Shown here: positions 8,982 to 16,670 of the stretch, piece after piece | How the letters are laid out: every line of letters starts with the position of its first letter | Numbering within the stretch: the first letter of the stretch is position 1 | From: JBMNGG01 sp050949705 | GTDB lineage: Bacteria > Bacillota > Thermosediminibacteria > Thermosediminibacterales > Tepidanaerobacteraceae | DNA length: 64,000 nucleotides | Direction: 5' to 3' | NCBI GenBank assembly: GCA_050949705.1 | Contig: JBMNGG010000006.1 | Coordinates: forward strand, 80,644-144,643 | Program-made: the position numbers and the translations under genes | Notes under the pieces: model-generated | What the model saw: only the letters and a program-made list of their open reading frames with translations | The model's database searches: none | What the model was told of the DNA's origin: nothing

Positions 8982-9563
8982 TTATAAATCGCCCTTTAAG
9001 CCGATTTCTTCAGCAACTTTTTGCATTCCCTTTATGGTCTCATCGATCACATAATCTCGTTCAAAATCTAAAAGCTGAAGACCTTTTTCGATAATTTCCC
9101 TATTTACTCCTGCTGCAAAGCTTTTTTGTTTCCATTTTTTCTTTACCGATTTTACTGTTAGGTCCAATATACTTTTACTTGGACGAAGCAGCGCTGTTGC
9201 ATTTATCAGGCCTGTCAATTCATCGATTGTATACAGAACCTTTTCCATTTTTTCGACTGGTTCCACATCCGAACATATTCCCCAGCCGTGGCTCTGAACA
9301 GCCCGTATGTAATCTTCAGGCCAATTATGTTCAGTAAGGATTTCACGAACCTTTTGACAGTGTTGATCTGGATACATTTCATAATCAAGATCATGTATAA
9401 GACCTATAATACCCCATTTTTCCTTATCTGGTTCACCAAATATTTCAGCAAAGTGAAGCATAACAGCTTCAACAGCCAATGCATGACGTATCAATGCCTC
9501 GTTTTTATTATACTCTTTTAGCAACTCAAAAGCCTCAGCTCTGGTTGGAATAGTAGCAGCCAA
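8982..9563 (-). CDS. HD-domain phosphohydrolase-like protein
   Basis: A 193-residue soluble protein with an HD metal-binding fold: RHALAVE gives the first histidine, GLIHDLDYEMYPDQH the HD dyad, AVQSHGWG a later histidine and DELTGLI the final aspartate. This exact form (HDIG-type with LIHDLD) is common in Clostridia as a stand-alone hydrolase annotated only by domain. The family includes nucleotidases and phosphodiesterases; no substrate can be inferred. It converges on the HAD gene and shares the terminator region. Confidence 0.85.
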   Translation of the reverse strand: MAATIPTRAEAFELLKEYNKNEALIRHALAVEAVMLHFAEIFGEPDKEKWGIIGLIHDLDYEMYPDQHCQKVREILTEHNWPEDYIRAVQSHGWGICSDVEPVEKMEKVLYTIDELTGLINATALLRPSKSILDLTVKSVKKKWKQKSFAAGVNREIIEKGLQLLDFERDYVIDETIKGMQKVAEEIGLKGDL

Positions 9564-9686
9564 TTTTATTACCTTCCTTCGTTGAGTATTGTTGTATTAA
9601 ATACTAATATTTTACAACTGATAAGTCAAGCTTTATGATAACAGGTCTTCCTTTAGCTAGAGAGCTATCATCTTCACCGTAGTAAT

Positions 9687-9725
9687 TTTTGACACAAATT
9701 TAAAAGAAGTAAATTTGTGTCAAAA
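9687..9725. repeat. 16-base perfect inverted repeat
   Basis: TTTTGACACAAATTTA and its exact complement are separated by seven bases. It sits in the 337-base gap between the divergent HD gene and the ECF operon. There is no T-run after it on either strand as in a normal terminator, so it may be an operator for a dimeric regulator or a residual transposon end. The rest of the gap shows no gene. Confidence 0.8.
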
Positions 9726-9900
9726 GGGCTTGATGATTATTCGTTATTTAAATAAACATAAAGGACTTTGTTATTATTTAGCGAAATTATTATTAAACAA
9801 ATAGATTATATCATTAACTAAGTTTCTTACAGAGAAGTTGTGCTTATACCATCACAGGCATAATAGTTTTGTAAGTTATAACTGTTGTGGAGGAAAAACA

Positions 9901-10461
9901 ATGGGAAGCAGAGCACTAAGGAAATTTACGGCGTTTGAACTTTTAATAATCACAATGATGGCGGCATTGGGCATAGCTGTAAAATCTGTAGTTGTTCCTT
10001 TAGCCCAAATGATCACAGGGCCCCTTTATATTCCAGGTGGTGTTGTAGCAGGTGGTTTTTACATGTTATGGATCGTCTTAGGATATGGCCTTGTAAATAA
10101 AGCTGGTACAGCAACACTAATCAGTATTATTCAGGCACTTTTAGTAATAGCAGTAGGGTTTTTCGGCAATCAAGGGGCTGTTAGTTTAATAACTTATATA
10201 ACTCCAGGAGTTTTTGTAGATATTTTATATCTTATTATTAGAGGAGGACCTAACTCACCTATGCGCGCTTTCGCAGGAGGAGTAGTTGCTAATATTGCCG
10301 GAACCCTGATGGTTTCCTTATTACTCTTTCGCCTGCCATTGATACCTCTACTATTGAGCTTGACAGCGGCTTCTCTTTCCGGAGGTTTTGGTGGATTAAT
10401 TGCTTATAAGCTTATTATTCAGTTGGAAAAGTTTAGCATAATAAATAATGGAAAATTGTAA
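9901..10461 (+). CDS. ECF transporter substrate-binding (S) component
   Basis: A 186-residue, strongly hydrophobic protein with about six membrane helices. The size, the early basic cluster and helices rich in small residues (AALGIAVKSVVVPLA, GGVVAGGFYML, GGVVANIAGTLMV) fit an ECF S component of the ThiW/YkoE/HmpT type. ATG 9901 has a GGAGG site; an in-frame upstream TTG-type extension from 9838 is unlike a signal sequence. It heads an operon with an exported protein, two ATPases and a T component, so the complete importer is encoded here. The MobB-type gene at the operon end suggests a pterin-, molybdenum- or tungsten-related cargo, but that is inference. Confidence 0.85.
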   Translation: MGSRALRKFTAFELLIITMMAALGIAVKSVVVPLAQMITGPLYIPGGVVAGGFYMLWIVLGYGLVNKAGTATLISIIQALLVIAVGFFGNQGAVSLITYITPGVFVDILYLIIRGGPNSPMRAFAGGVVANIAGTLMVSLLLFRLPLIPLLLSLTAASLSGGFGGLIAYKLIIQLEKFSIINNGKL

Positions 10462-10477
10462 TTAAGTGAGGAAAGTT

Positions 10478-10996
10478 ATGAAAAACAAGACACTTTTATG
10501 TATAATAGCCGTACTCTTTGTTTCCCTAATATTTTTAAGCTATTTAAATCAAAAATTAGTTGCAGAGAAGGTTCAATCAGCGGATAATCCTGAGGTATTA
10601 ATAAAGTTTCAATCAAATATCGTAGGTACCATATCTTTAGATACTATCATGACATTAGGTGAAGAAACCTTACAGAAAACTCTTAGAACCAGTGTGCTGA
10701 GTCCCCAAGACCATGTATATACAGGTGTGCAAATGAAAAACATACTAAATTTTTTAGATGAAACTATGCTAAAAGAAGGCAGCCACATGATAGTAAAAGC
10801 TATTGATGGTTATGTTTCTGCATTTGACATAAAGGAAGTAGAAGCTGATAAGAACATATATCTTGTATATAAACAAGACGGCAAACCTTTGGGAACAAGG
10901 AAAGAGGGTGGTAATGGACCACTTATGATAGTAGCGGCAAATGATACCTTTGGACAGAGATGGTGCAAATACGTAATTGAGGTAGATATAGAATGA
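10478..10996 (+). CDS. Exported protein with sulfite-oxidase-like (Moco-binding fold) domain
   Basis: Read from ATG 10478 (GTGAGG site). Residues 1-26 are an uncleaved-type signal anchor with no lipobox; the remaining 145 form one compact domain ending in NDTFGQRWCKYVIEV. The final block is almost the same as in the FMN-binding lipoprotein at 18676-19692 (DVFGQRFTNYLIEL), and the fold is the one Pfam calls oxidoreductase molybdopterin-binding (SUOX-like). The conserved cysteine that ligates molybdenum in true sulfite oxidases is not evident in its usual central position, so a binding rather than catalytic role is likelier. It lies between the S and A genes and overlaps the latter by four bases. 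Confidence 0.7.
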   Translation: MKNKTLLCIIAVLFVSLIFLSYLNQKLVAEKVQSADNPEVLIKFQSNIVGTISLDTIMTLGEETLQKTLRTSVLSPQDHVYTGVQMKNILNFLDETMLKEGSHMIVKAIDGYVSAFDIKEVEADKNIYLVYKQDGKPLGTRKEGGNGPLMIVAANDTFGQRWCKYVIEVDIE

Positions 10997-11727
10997 CTTT
11001 AGGTATAGAGGTCAAAAACCTTAGCTTTTCATATGATGGTAAAACACCAGTATTAAAAAACATAAATTTTACAGTAAATAAAGGCGAGACTCTGGCAATT
11101 ATGGGTCTTAGCGGATGTGGAAAGAGCACGTTATGTCAATGTATATGTGGAATCATTCCTCATATTCAAAGTGGTTTTATGCAGGGAGATGTATTTATAC
11201 AGGGGGAAAGTACCCGTGCATTTTCTTTGCCTAAGCTTGCTACAAAAGTAGGAATGGTGTTTCAAGATCCCGATAGCCAGTTGTTTTTGCCTAAAATCAA
11301 AAGTGAATTGGCCTTTGGACCGGAAAATTTGTGCATGAATCCTGAAAGAATAAGACAAGTTATTTCCCAGGTATCTAGCTTAGTTGGGATAGAGCACCTA
11401 CTTTATAAAAACCCCAACGAGATATCAGGTGGTGAGAAGCAAATCGCAGTAATAGCTGCGGTATTATGTTTGAACCCAGAAATACTGATTTTAGATGAAG
11501 TATCTTCCCAGTTAGACCGGGATAGTTCAGAGAGAATTAAAGAAATAATATTGGAACTTAAAAACAATGGAAAGACCATTATATTAACAGATCATAATTT
11601 AAAACGACTTGATGTGGCAAATAAGGTTTTAGCCATGAAAGACGGCGAAATTCTGCAATTTGGGACTTTACAAGAAGTGTTAGGAAATAAGGATATCATC
11701 ATGAAATGCTTCGAGCTTGATGAATAG
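10993..11727 (+). CDS. ECF transporter ATP-binding protein, first subunit
   Basis: A 244-residue ABC ATPase: Walker A GLSGCGKST, Q-loop FQDPDSQLF, signature SGGEKQ, Walker B ILILDEVSSQLD, switch histidine TDHN. The FQDPDSQ Q-loop is the mark of EcfA-type (CbiO-like) subunits that power ECF importers. Its Walker B has VSSQLD in place of the usual PTxGLD, a frequent EcfA variation. The start codon overlaps the preceding stop (ATGA) and the next gene follows after 11 bases, so all subunits are translationally coupled. Confidence 0.93.
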   Translation: MTLGIEVKNLSFSYDGKTPVLKNINFTVNKGETLAIMGLSGCGKSTLCQCICGIIPHIQSGFMQGDVFIQGESTRAFSLPKLATKVGMVFQDPDSQLFLPKIKSELAFGPENLCMNPERIRQVISQVSSLVGIEHLLYKNPNEISGGEKQIAVIAAVLCLNPEILILDEVSSQLDRDSSERIKEIILELKNNGKTIILTDHNLKRLDVANKVLAMKDGEILQFGTLQEVLGNKDIIMKCFELDE

Positions 11728-11738
11728 GTGATGAGTTG

Positions 11739-12392
11739 ATGGCTTTTATATCTATAGAAAACGTGTCTTTTACATATCCCAAAGCAAAACAAGAAACAAT
11801 TAGAGGAGTTTCCTTCATCCTTAACAAAGGTGAGACTGTGGCTCTTATGGGGCCAAATGGCAGCGGCAAGACAACTTTGGGTAAAATTATTGCAAGGATT
11901 TATAAGCCAACAAAAGGCAAAGTATTTTTGTGTGGTAAGGATATTACTGATTATACATTGGGAGAAGTAGGTAAACATATTGGCTATATATTTCAAAACC
12001 CCGAAAAACAGCTTTTTGCCCCTTCAGTTGAAGAAGAAATAAGCTTTGGTTTACGATTTAGGGGTATTAAGGAAGAGATAATCGAGAAAAAGGTAAAAGA
12101 AATACTATCATACTTTGATTTACTTCCAAAAAGGAAAAGCTTTCCTTTTAACTTAAGCCAAGGTGAAAAACAGCGTTTAGTCATTGCTGCAGCTCTTGTG
12201 ATGGAACCAGATTTTATGATATTTGATGAACCTACGATAGGGCTTGATATGAAGCGTAAAAAGCTGCTACTGAAACTTTTAAATAGTTTAAAAGCTCATG
12301 GAACTGGTTATTTGGTAATAAGTCACGATGATGAATTTTGCAATATAGCTGCTGATAGAATCATGTATCTAAAGGATGGTAAAATCACATGA
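11739..12392 (+). CDS. ECF transporter ATP-binding protein, second subunit
   Basis: Read from ATG 11739 with AGGTGA upstream; a TTG directly before it is less likely. The 217 residues carry Walker A GPNGSGKTT, Q-loop FQNPEKQLF, signature LSQGEKQ (a Q replaces the first G), Walker B FMIFDEPTIGLD and switch ISHDDEF. It is shorter than most EcfA proteins, ending soon after the switch region. Together with the preceding gene it forms the ATPase heterodimer on the cytoplasmic side. Its stop overlaps the start of the T component. Confidence 0.92.
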   Translation: MAFISIENVSFTYPKAKQETIRGVSFILNKGETVALMGPNGSGKTTLGKIIARIYKPTKGKVFLCGKDITDYTLGEVGKHIGYIFQNPEKQLFAPSVEEEISFGLRFRGIKEEIIEKKVKEILSYFDLLPKRKSFPFNLSQGEKQRLVIAAALVMEPDFMIFDEPTIGLDMKRKKLLLKLLNSLKAHGTGYLVISHDDEFCNIAADRIMYLKDGKIT

Positions 12393-13141
12393 TATCAACT
12401 ATGGGGACACATGAATTTGATCCTAGGGTAAAACTTGTTGCAGTTATCGTTTTATCTACCTTAGCCATATTGATCCAAGACATTTTTTATTTATTAATTT
12501 TATTTATACTTAGTATTGTTATTCTTTTGTATTTTAATGTGAATATCTCTGAGCTTTATCCTAGGATAAAAAAGTTTCTTCCTCTCTTTTTTACACTATT
12601 AATAATACAAAGCATTTTTTCTCCTTCGGGTGTGGTTTTATTAACATTTAATGGTTTGGATATTATCACCTTGGGCGGCATAATAAAGGGAATTTGTGTT
12701 GTTTTGAGAATTTTTACTGTAATAGCTAGCGCCAGAATTCTTGCCACTTCTTCTACTGATGATATTATTCTAAGTTTGGTAAAGCTTAAGATTCCATATG
12801 AAATTGCTTTTATGGTGCTTTTAGCTATAAGATTTCTTCCAATTTTGATGGAAGAATTTACTGATGCTATAACCGCTATACAATTAAGGGGAGTTGAAAT
12901 CGAAAAAATCCCCTTTGGGCGAAAACTTCATGTCTATATGTATATTTTTATGCCTGTAGTGGCAGGAGCTGTGCTTCGCGCAAAAAAAGTCGCTATTGCC
13001 ATGGAAGCTCGGGCTTTTAGAGCATATCCTAATCGAACTTATATTAATGATTTGACAATAACATTGAAAGATTATCTACTAATTATAATGTTCTTATTCT
13101 TTGGTGTTGGATTTTATGGAATATACATTTTTAGGGGGTAG
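12389..13141 (+). CDS. ECF transporter T component (EcfT/CbiQ family)
   Basis: A 250-residue integral membrane protein with about five to six helices. The cytoplasmic coupling region is present: AIQLRGVEIE and, later, AIAMEARAFRAYP, which contain the two ARG-type motifs that dock onto the ATPases. Start ATG 12389 overlaps the upstream stop. This is the shared scaffold of the importer. The next gene starts five bases after its stop, so the operon continues. Confidence 0.92.
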   Translation: MISTMGTHEFDPRVKLVAVIVLSTLAILIQDIFYLLILFILSIVILLYFNVNISELYPRIKKFLPLFFTLLIIQSIFSPSGVVLLTFNGLDIITLGGIIKGICVVLRIFTVIASARILATSSTDDIILSLVKLKIPYEIAFMVLLAIRFLPILMEEFTDAITAIQLRGVEIEKIPFGRKLHVYMYIFMPVVAGAVLRAKKVAIAMEARAFRAYPNRTYINDLTITLKDYLLIIMFLFFGVGFYGIYIFRG

Positions 13142-13146
13142 ACGCC

Positions 13147-13902
13147 ATGAAAGTGTTTTCGGTTGTGGGAGTAACCAAATCAGGCAAAACTACTACCATT
13201 GAACAGATTATAAAAGAGTTTATACGGCGAGGTTATTCAGTAGGTTCTGTGAAGGAAATACACTTCGAACAATTTGCCATAGATAAAAGTGGGACAAATA
13301 CAGATAGGCATCGAAAAGCCGGTTCACAGCCTGTAACAGCTCGAGGTCTAAACGAAACAGACATTTTATTTAGTAAACAGCTGTCTGTAGACGAAATTTT
13401 AAAGTTCTATAATCATGACTTTGTAGTTTTAGAGGGAGTAACAGATTTTAATGTGCCTAAAATTGTTTGTGCACATAACAAGCAAGAAATTGATGAGCGT
13501 TTGGTCCCCACAGTATTTGCTCTTTCAGGTATTATAGCGGAAAAGTTAAACCAATATAAGGGATTACCTGTTTTTAATGCACTTAATAGTATAAAAGAAC
13601 TTGTGGATTACATCGAAGATAAGGTTCCCCATGTACTTCCCAATGTACCCAAAGAATGTTGCGGAAAGTGTGGGACATCATGTGAAGAAATGCTCATAGA
13701 TATAATAAACGGAAAAAGGAAGCGTTCAGAATGCGTAATCGACAAAGGGGATGTGAAACTTTTTATAGGTGATGAAGAGATAAAGATGGTACCTTTTGTA
13801 AAAGATGTTTTGGCAGGGACTGTGAAAGGGTTTTTATCAAATTTAAAGGGTTATGAAAAAGACAAGGAGATTACAATAAAAATTTATCCTGAAAAAGACT
13901 GA
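13147..13902 (+). CDS. mobB: MobB-type GTPase fused to a cysteine-rich (Fe-S-like) module
   Basis: Residues 1-150 match molybdopterin-guanine-dinucleotide biosynthesis protein B: P-loop GVTKSGKTTTIEQII, a KEIHFEQFAIDKSGTNTDRHRK segment and VVLEGVTDF as Walker B. MobB assists conversion of molybdopterin to its dinucleotide form. Residues 168-198 contain CCGKCGTSCEEM with a further cysteine about 18 residues on, which resembles the small 4Fe-4S domain seen in corrinoid iron-sulfur proteins and in other clostridial MobB relatives. The last 50 residues are beta-rich. AGGGGG precedes the start. It is the sixth gene of the ECF operon and the best hint that this locus handles molybdenum or tungsten cofactor. 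Confidence 0.8.
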   Translation: MKVFSVVGVTKSGKTTTIEQIIKEFIRRGYSVGSVKEIHFEQFAIDKSGTNTDRHRKAGSQPVTARGLNETDILFSKQLSVDEILKFYNHDFVVLEGVTDFNVPKIVCAHNKQEIDERLVPTVFALSGIIAEKLNQYKGLPVFNALNSIKELVDYIEDKVPHVLPNVPKECCGKCGTSCEEMLIDIINGKRKRSECVIDKGDVKLFIGDEEIKMVPFVKDVLAGTVKGFLSNLKGYEKDKEITIKIYPEKD

Positions 13903-13936
13903 TGATATGAGTAACATTCCAAAGGGAGCTTAAAAA

Positions 13937-14620
13937 ATGAATCTTAAAAGAGAGATATACGATAAACTTAAGAGTGATTTCTGTTTTATCGAAAAACAGT
14001 TCCAGAGCAAAAAAAACCAAGTATATCTTATTAATTTTCTTGATTCAGAAAAACAAAATCGTAAATGTGTTTTAAAGGAATATAGAAGTCTTAGTGGATT
14101 TGAAAAAGAGTTAACTATTTTAGAGGGTTTAAAAAATCTATACATACGAGTACCCAAAATATTTAACCGGGGATGCAATTACATTTTAATGGAATATATA
14201 GATGGTTGCACTCTGACAGAGTTTTTTGAAAAAATGGAGAAAGATACATTGCCGCCAGAAGAATGCTATGTAGTTGCTGATGAGCTATGCCGATGGCTAG
14301 CTGATTTTTATAAAGGGGTTAAAGTCATAACAGATAAACAGCTTATTATGAAAGATGTAAACCTTAGGAATTTTATAGTTAGTGGCAGTTATATTTACGG
14401 TATTGACTTTGAAGATGTAGGAGAAGGTAGTTGTGAAGAGGATGTTGGTAAGATTTGCGCTTTTCTAGTTACTTACTATCCCGAGTATACTGAGTGGAAA
14501 TTGAAACTGTCGAAATATTTTAGAGATAATGCTATAAAAATACTAAAGTTAAATCAGGAATTAGTTATGCATGAATTTTTTAATGAGCTTAAAGCTATTG
14601 AGAAACGTAGGAAGTCCTGA
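13937..14620 (+). CDS. Protein-kinase-like fold protein
   Basis: A 227-residue soluble protein. VLKEY near residue 47 supplies a nucleotide-binding lysine, ILMEYIDGCTLTEF looks like a kinase hinge, KDVNLRNFIV near 140 fits the catalytic-loop pattern D-x4-N and GIDFEDVG near 154 gives the metal-binding aspartate. This order is that of the RIO/Kdo-kinase/aminoglycoside-phosphotransferase superfamily. Substrate could be a small molecule or lipid as easily as a protein. AAAGGGAGC is the ribosome site. It follows mobB after 34 bases and closes the operon; its link with cofactor metabolism is only positional. Confidence 0.7.
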   Translation: MNLKREIYDKLKSDFCFIEKQFQSKKNQVYLINFLDSEKQNRKCVLKEYRSLSGFEKELTILEGLKNLYIRVPKIFNRGCNYILMEYIDGCTLTEFFEKMEKDTLPPEECYVVADELCRWLADFYKGVKVITDKQLIMKDVNLRNFIVSGSYIYGIDFEDVGEGSCEEDVGKICAFLVTYYPEYTEWKLKLSKYFRDNAIKILKLNQELVMHEFFNELKAIEKRRKS

Positions 14621-14670
14621 AATTGTTTAAATTTTAAGTTTACCTCTATAATTTGATAGGGGCAATTTAA

Positions 14671-14699
14671 TTGACACAAACATTTACATTTTGTACAAT
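14671..14699 (+). promoter_or_regulatory. Consensus sigma-A promoter for the redox lipoprotein operon
   Basis: TTGACA, exactly 17 bases, TACAAT. It predicts a start near 14706 and a leader of about 220 bases before the first gene. Confidence 0.85.
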
Positions 14700-14705
14700 A
14701 GTTAT

Positions 14706-14871
14706 GATCAGTTAACTATATAAAAAATTTCAAAGCGAATCAAGAACAATTTATAATTTCCGAGTTATTCATCCTGGGGCAGTAAGCTATGGATAGTAAC
14801 CGATAGGGTCTAGCTGGAAACGGTTAAGCCTTCCCTTTGAAAAGGAAATTTACAAATTATTATCATAAGTA
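14706..14871 (+). ncRNA. Structured 5' leader, candidate riboswitch of unassigned class
   Basis: Between the promoter and a terminator lie three adjacent hairpins: ATCC/GGAT at 14771-14795, AACCG/CGGTT at 14798-14825 (loop GATAGGGTCTAGCTGGAAA region) and TTCC/GGAA at 14830-14846. Purine-rich single-stranded joints connect them. The arrangement of promoter, compact folded RNA, terminator and gene is that of a transcription-terminating riboswitch. I could not match it to cobalamin, TPP, SAM, T-box, cyclic-di-GMP, fluoride, THF or ZTP consensus. A molybdenum/tungsten cofactor RNA is worth testing given the neighbours. Confidence 0.5.
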
Positions 14872-14910
14872 CAGATGATTTTCATTGGGGAGATCATCTG
14901 CTTTTTATTT
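14872..14910 (+). terminator. Leader terminator before the metallophosphoesterase gene
   Basis: Stem CAGATGAT / ATCATCTG followed by CTTTTTATTTT, only 20 bases before the start codon, so it can attenuate the operon. Confidence 0.85.
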
Positions 14911-14929
14911 TACAAAATAGGTGGATATA

Positions 14930-16633
14930 ATGAAAATAAAAGAGATAAAAAAGAACATTCCATTGCTCTTAATTGTGCTACTTATCACAATTATTTCTGG
15001 ATGCTCTTCTAATCAATACAATTCTGAAGTTAATAACAGCGATACTACACAAGGGTTTTCCTTTATATTTATGGGGGATTCTCAGGCAGATCCCGAAACT
15101 GGGGATTATACAGCTTGGGGCAGACTTTTAGAACAGGCAGTCCTTGATGAAACTCAGCCTGTATTTGTCATGATAAGTGGGGATTTGGTGAATGATGGTG
15201 ATGATCAAGAAGAATGGGATGCTTTTTTTGCTGCCGGTGGTGAAATTTTGGAAAGGCTTAAACTATATCCGGCTATGGGGAACCATGACAACACAGAGCT
15301 TTTTAAGACAACTTTTGATTTACCTGAAAATGGTCCAGAGGGGAAAGAGAAAGCATTTTATTCTTTTGATTATGGTGATGCTCACTTTACTGTTATGGAT
15401 AGTAATATTATGGGGGCAGCAAATCAAGAAGATATGCAGTGGTTGAAAAAAGATTTATCTGAAACGGATAAAAAATATAAAATAGTAATGTTTCATCACC
15501 CTGCATATGTGGCAGTTGATATCCCAAAAGATGGAATGAGGGCAGAGACCATTAAAGAGGCTTTTATTCCCGTAATGGAAGAAGCTGGAGTGGATTTAGT
15601 ACTATCAGGACATCAACATGTTTATATGAGAACACATCCGCTGAAAAATGGTCAATTAGATGAAGATGGTATTGTATATCTAATAGGAACTTCAGGTGGC
15701 AAGCAGTATGTACCTGGGATTTATGACTATATAGCATGTAGTATTGGCAATCAGCCGGTGTATTCCATCATTACTGTTAACGAACAGGGGATTTTTGTCG
15801 AAACCAAGAATAGTTCCGGGGAAACATTAGATTCAAACAAAGGGCCAACTCTCACTGAAGAACAAAAAGCATTAACCATCACAGTAAAAGGTGATGATAT
15901 TGATGGAGAAAGGAAACTTACTTTTGAAGAGATTTCAGCCATGCCCAATTCGGGTTTTGAGCATATATATTCCACTGTCAACACATGGCCAACACCTCGG
16001 TTTTATGTAGCTAAAGGTCTTAAATTACATAGTATCTTAAAGGCGGCAGGGGTATTAGATACTTTCCGAGTTATTACATTTCGTTCCGAAGATTCTTATG
16101 AAGTAAGTTTTACACGAGAGCAAATTCTGGATACACCTAGGTATTATTACCCTAAGGTTAATGAAGGTATATCAGATGGGGCACAACGGGTTTATCCCAT
16201 AATTGCCTATGAATACAAAGAAGGTTCTGATGATATGGCAAAGGCAAAACCTGATGTACCCTGTCTTATTATCGGCCAGTCACATCCCGCAGAACAAACA
16301 AACCCTGCATTTGTTATAAATGTATCGGAAATTATTGTTTCTAATAAAGGTCCAGAAACTTGGGAACCTGCTACTAGCTTTCCGGCAGAAGGGAAAATTG
16401 CAGCAGGAGAATCGGTTAAACTACAGCATAAATACATTGGTTTGGTTAAGCTTCATTACACATTGGATGGAACAGACCCTACGGAAAATTCACCCGTTTA
16501 TAATATAAGCAGTTATCAACCAGAGCTAAATATTCCTATAACTATAAAAGACGATACAGTAATAAAAGTTCTAGTAACAGGATATGGCAAAGAAAACAGT
16601 GAAATCGCTACATTTACCTTTGACGCTCAGTAA
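14930..16633 (+). CDS. Metallophosphoesterase lipoprotein with SUOX-like and chitobiase C-terminal domains
   Basis: Read from ATG 14930 with AGGTGG six bases upstream. Signal peptide with lipobox LITIISGC, so membrane-anchored outside the cell. Residues 40-290 form a calcineurin-like phosphoesterase with all metal ligands: FMGDSQAD, ISGDLVND, GNHD, FHHPAY, GHQH. Residues about 310-470 are a sulfite-oxidase-fold domain like that in the next genes, and 485-567 match the chitobiase/hexosaminidase C-terminal beta-sandwich (VKLHYTLDGTDPTENSPVY). Such phosphoesterases cleave extracellular phosphodiesters or nucleotides. It is first in a four-gene operon behind the leader. Confidence 0.85.
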   Translation: MKIKEIKKNIPLLLIVLLITIISGCSSNQYNSEVNNSDTTQGFSFIFMGDSQADPETGDYTAWGRLLEQAVLDETQPVFVMISGDLVNDGDDQEEWDAFFAAGGEILERLKLYPAMGNHDNTELFKTTFDLPENGPEGKEKAFYSFDYGDAHFTVMDSNIMGAANQEDMQWLKKDLSETDKKYKIVMFHHPAYVAVDIPKDGMRAETIKEAFIPVMEEAGVDLVLSGHQHVYMRTHPLKNGQLDEDGIVYLIGTSGGKQYVPGIYDYIACSIGNQPVYSIITVNEQGIFVETKNSSGETLDSNKGPTLTEEQKALTITVKGDDIDGERKLTFEEISAMPNSGFEHIYSTVNTWPTPRFYVAKGLKLHSILKAAGVLDTFRVITFRSEDSYEVSFTREQILDTPRYYYPKVNEGISDGAQRVYPIIAYEYKEGSDDMAKAKPDVPCLIIGQSHPAEQTNPAFVINVSEIIVSNKGPETWEPATSFPAEGKIAAGESVKLQHKYIGLVKLHYTLDGTDPTENSPVYNISSYQPELNIPITIKDDTVIKVLVTGYGKENSEIATFTFDAQ

Positions 16634-16670
16634 CTAAGAGAAGGTAATGGAGGTGAAAAAGGAGGAAACC

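Noticed and set aside
14706..14871. T-box leader
   Set aside because: The GGGTCTAGCTGG segment lacks the invariant T-box GGGTGGnACCGCG sequence and the downstream genes are not amino-acid related.
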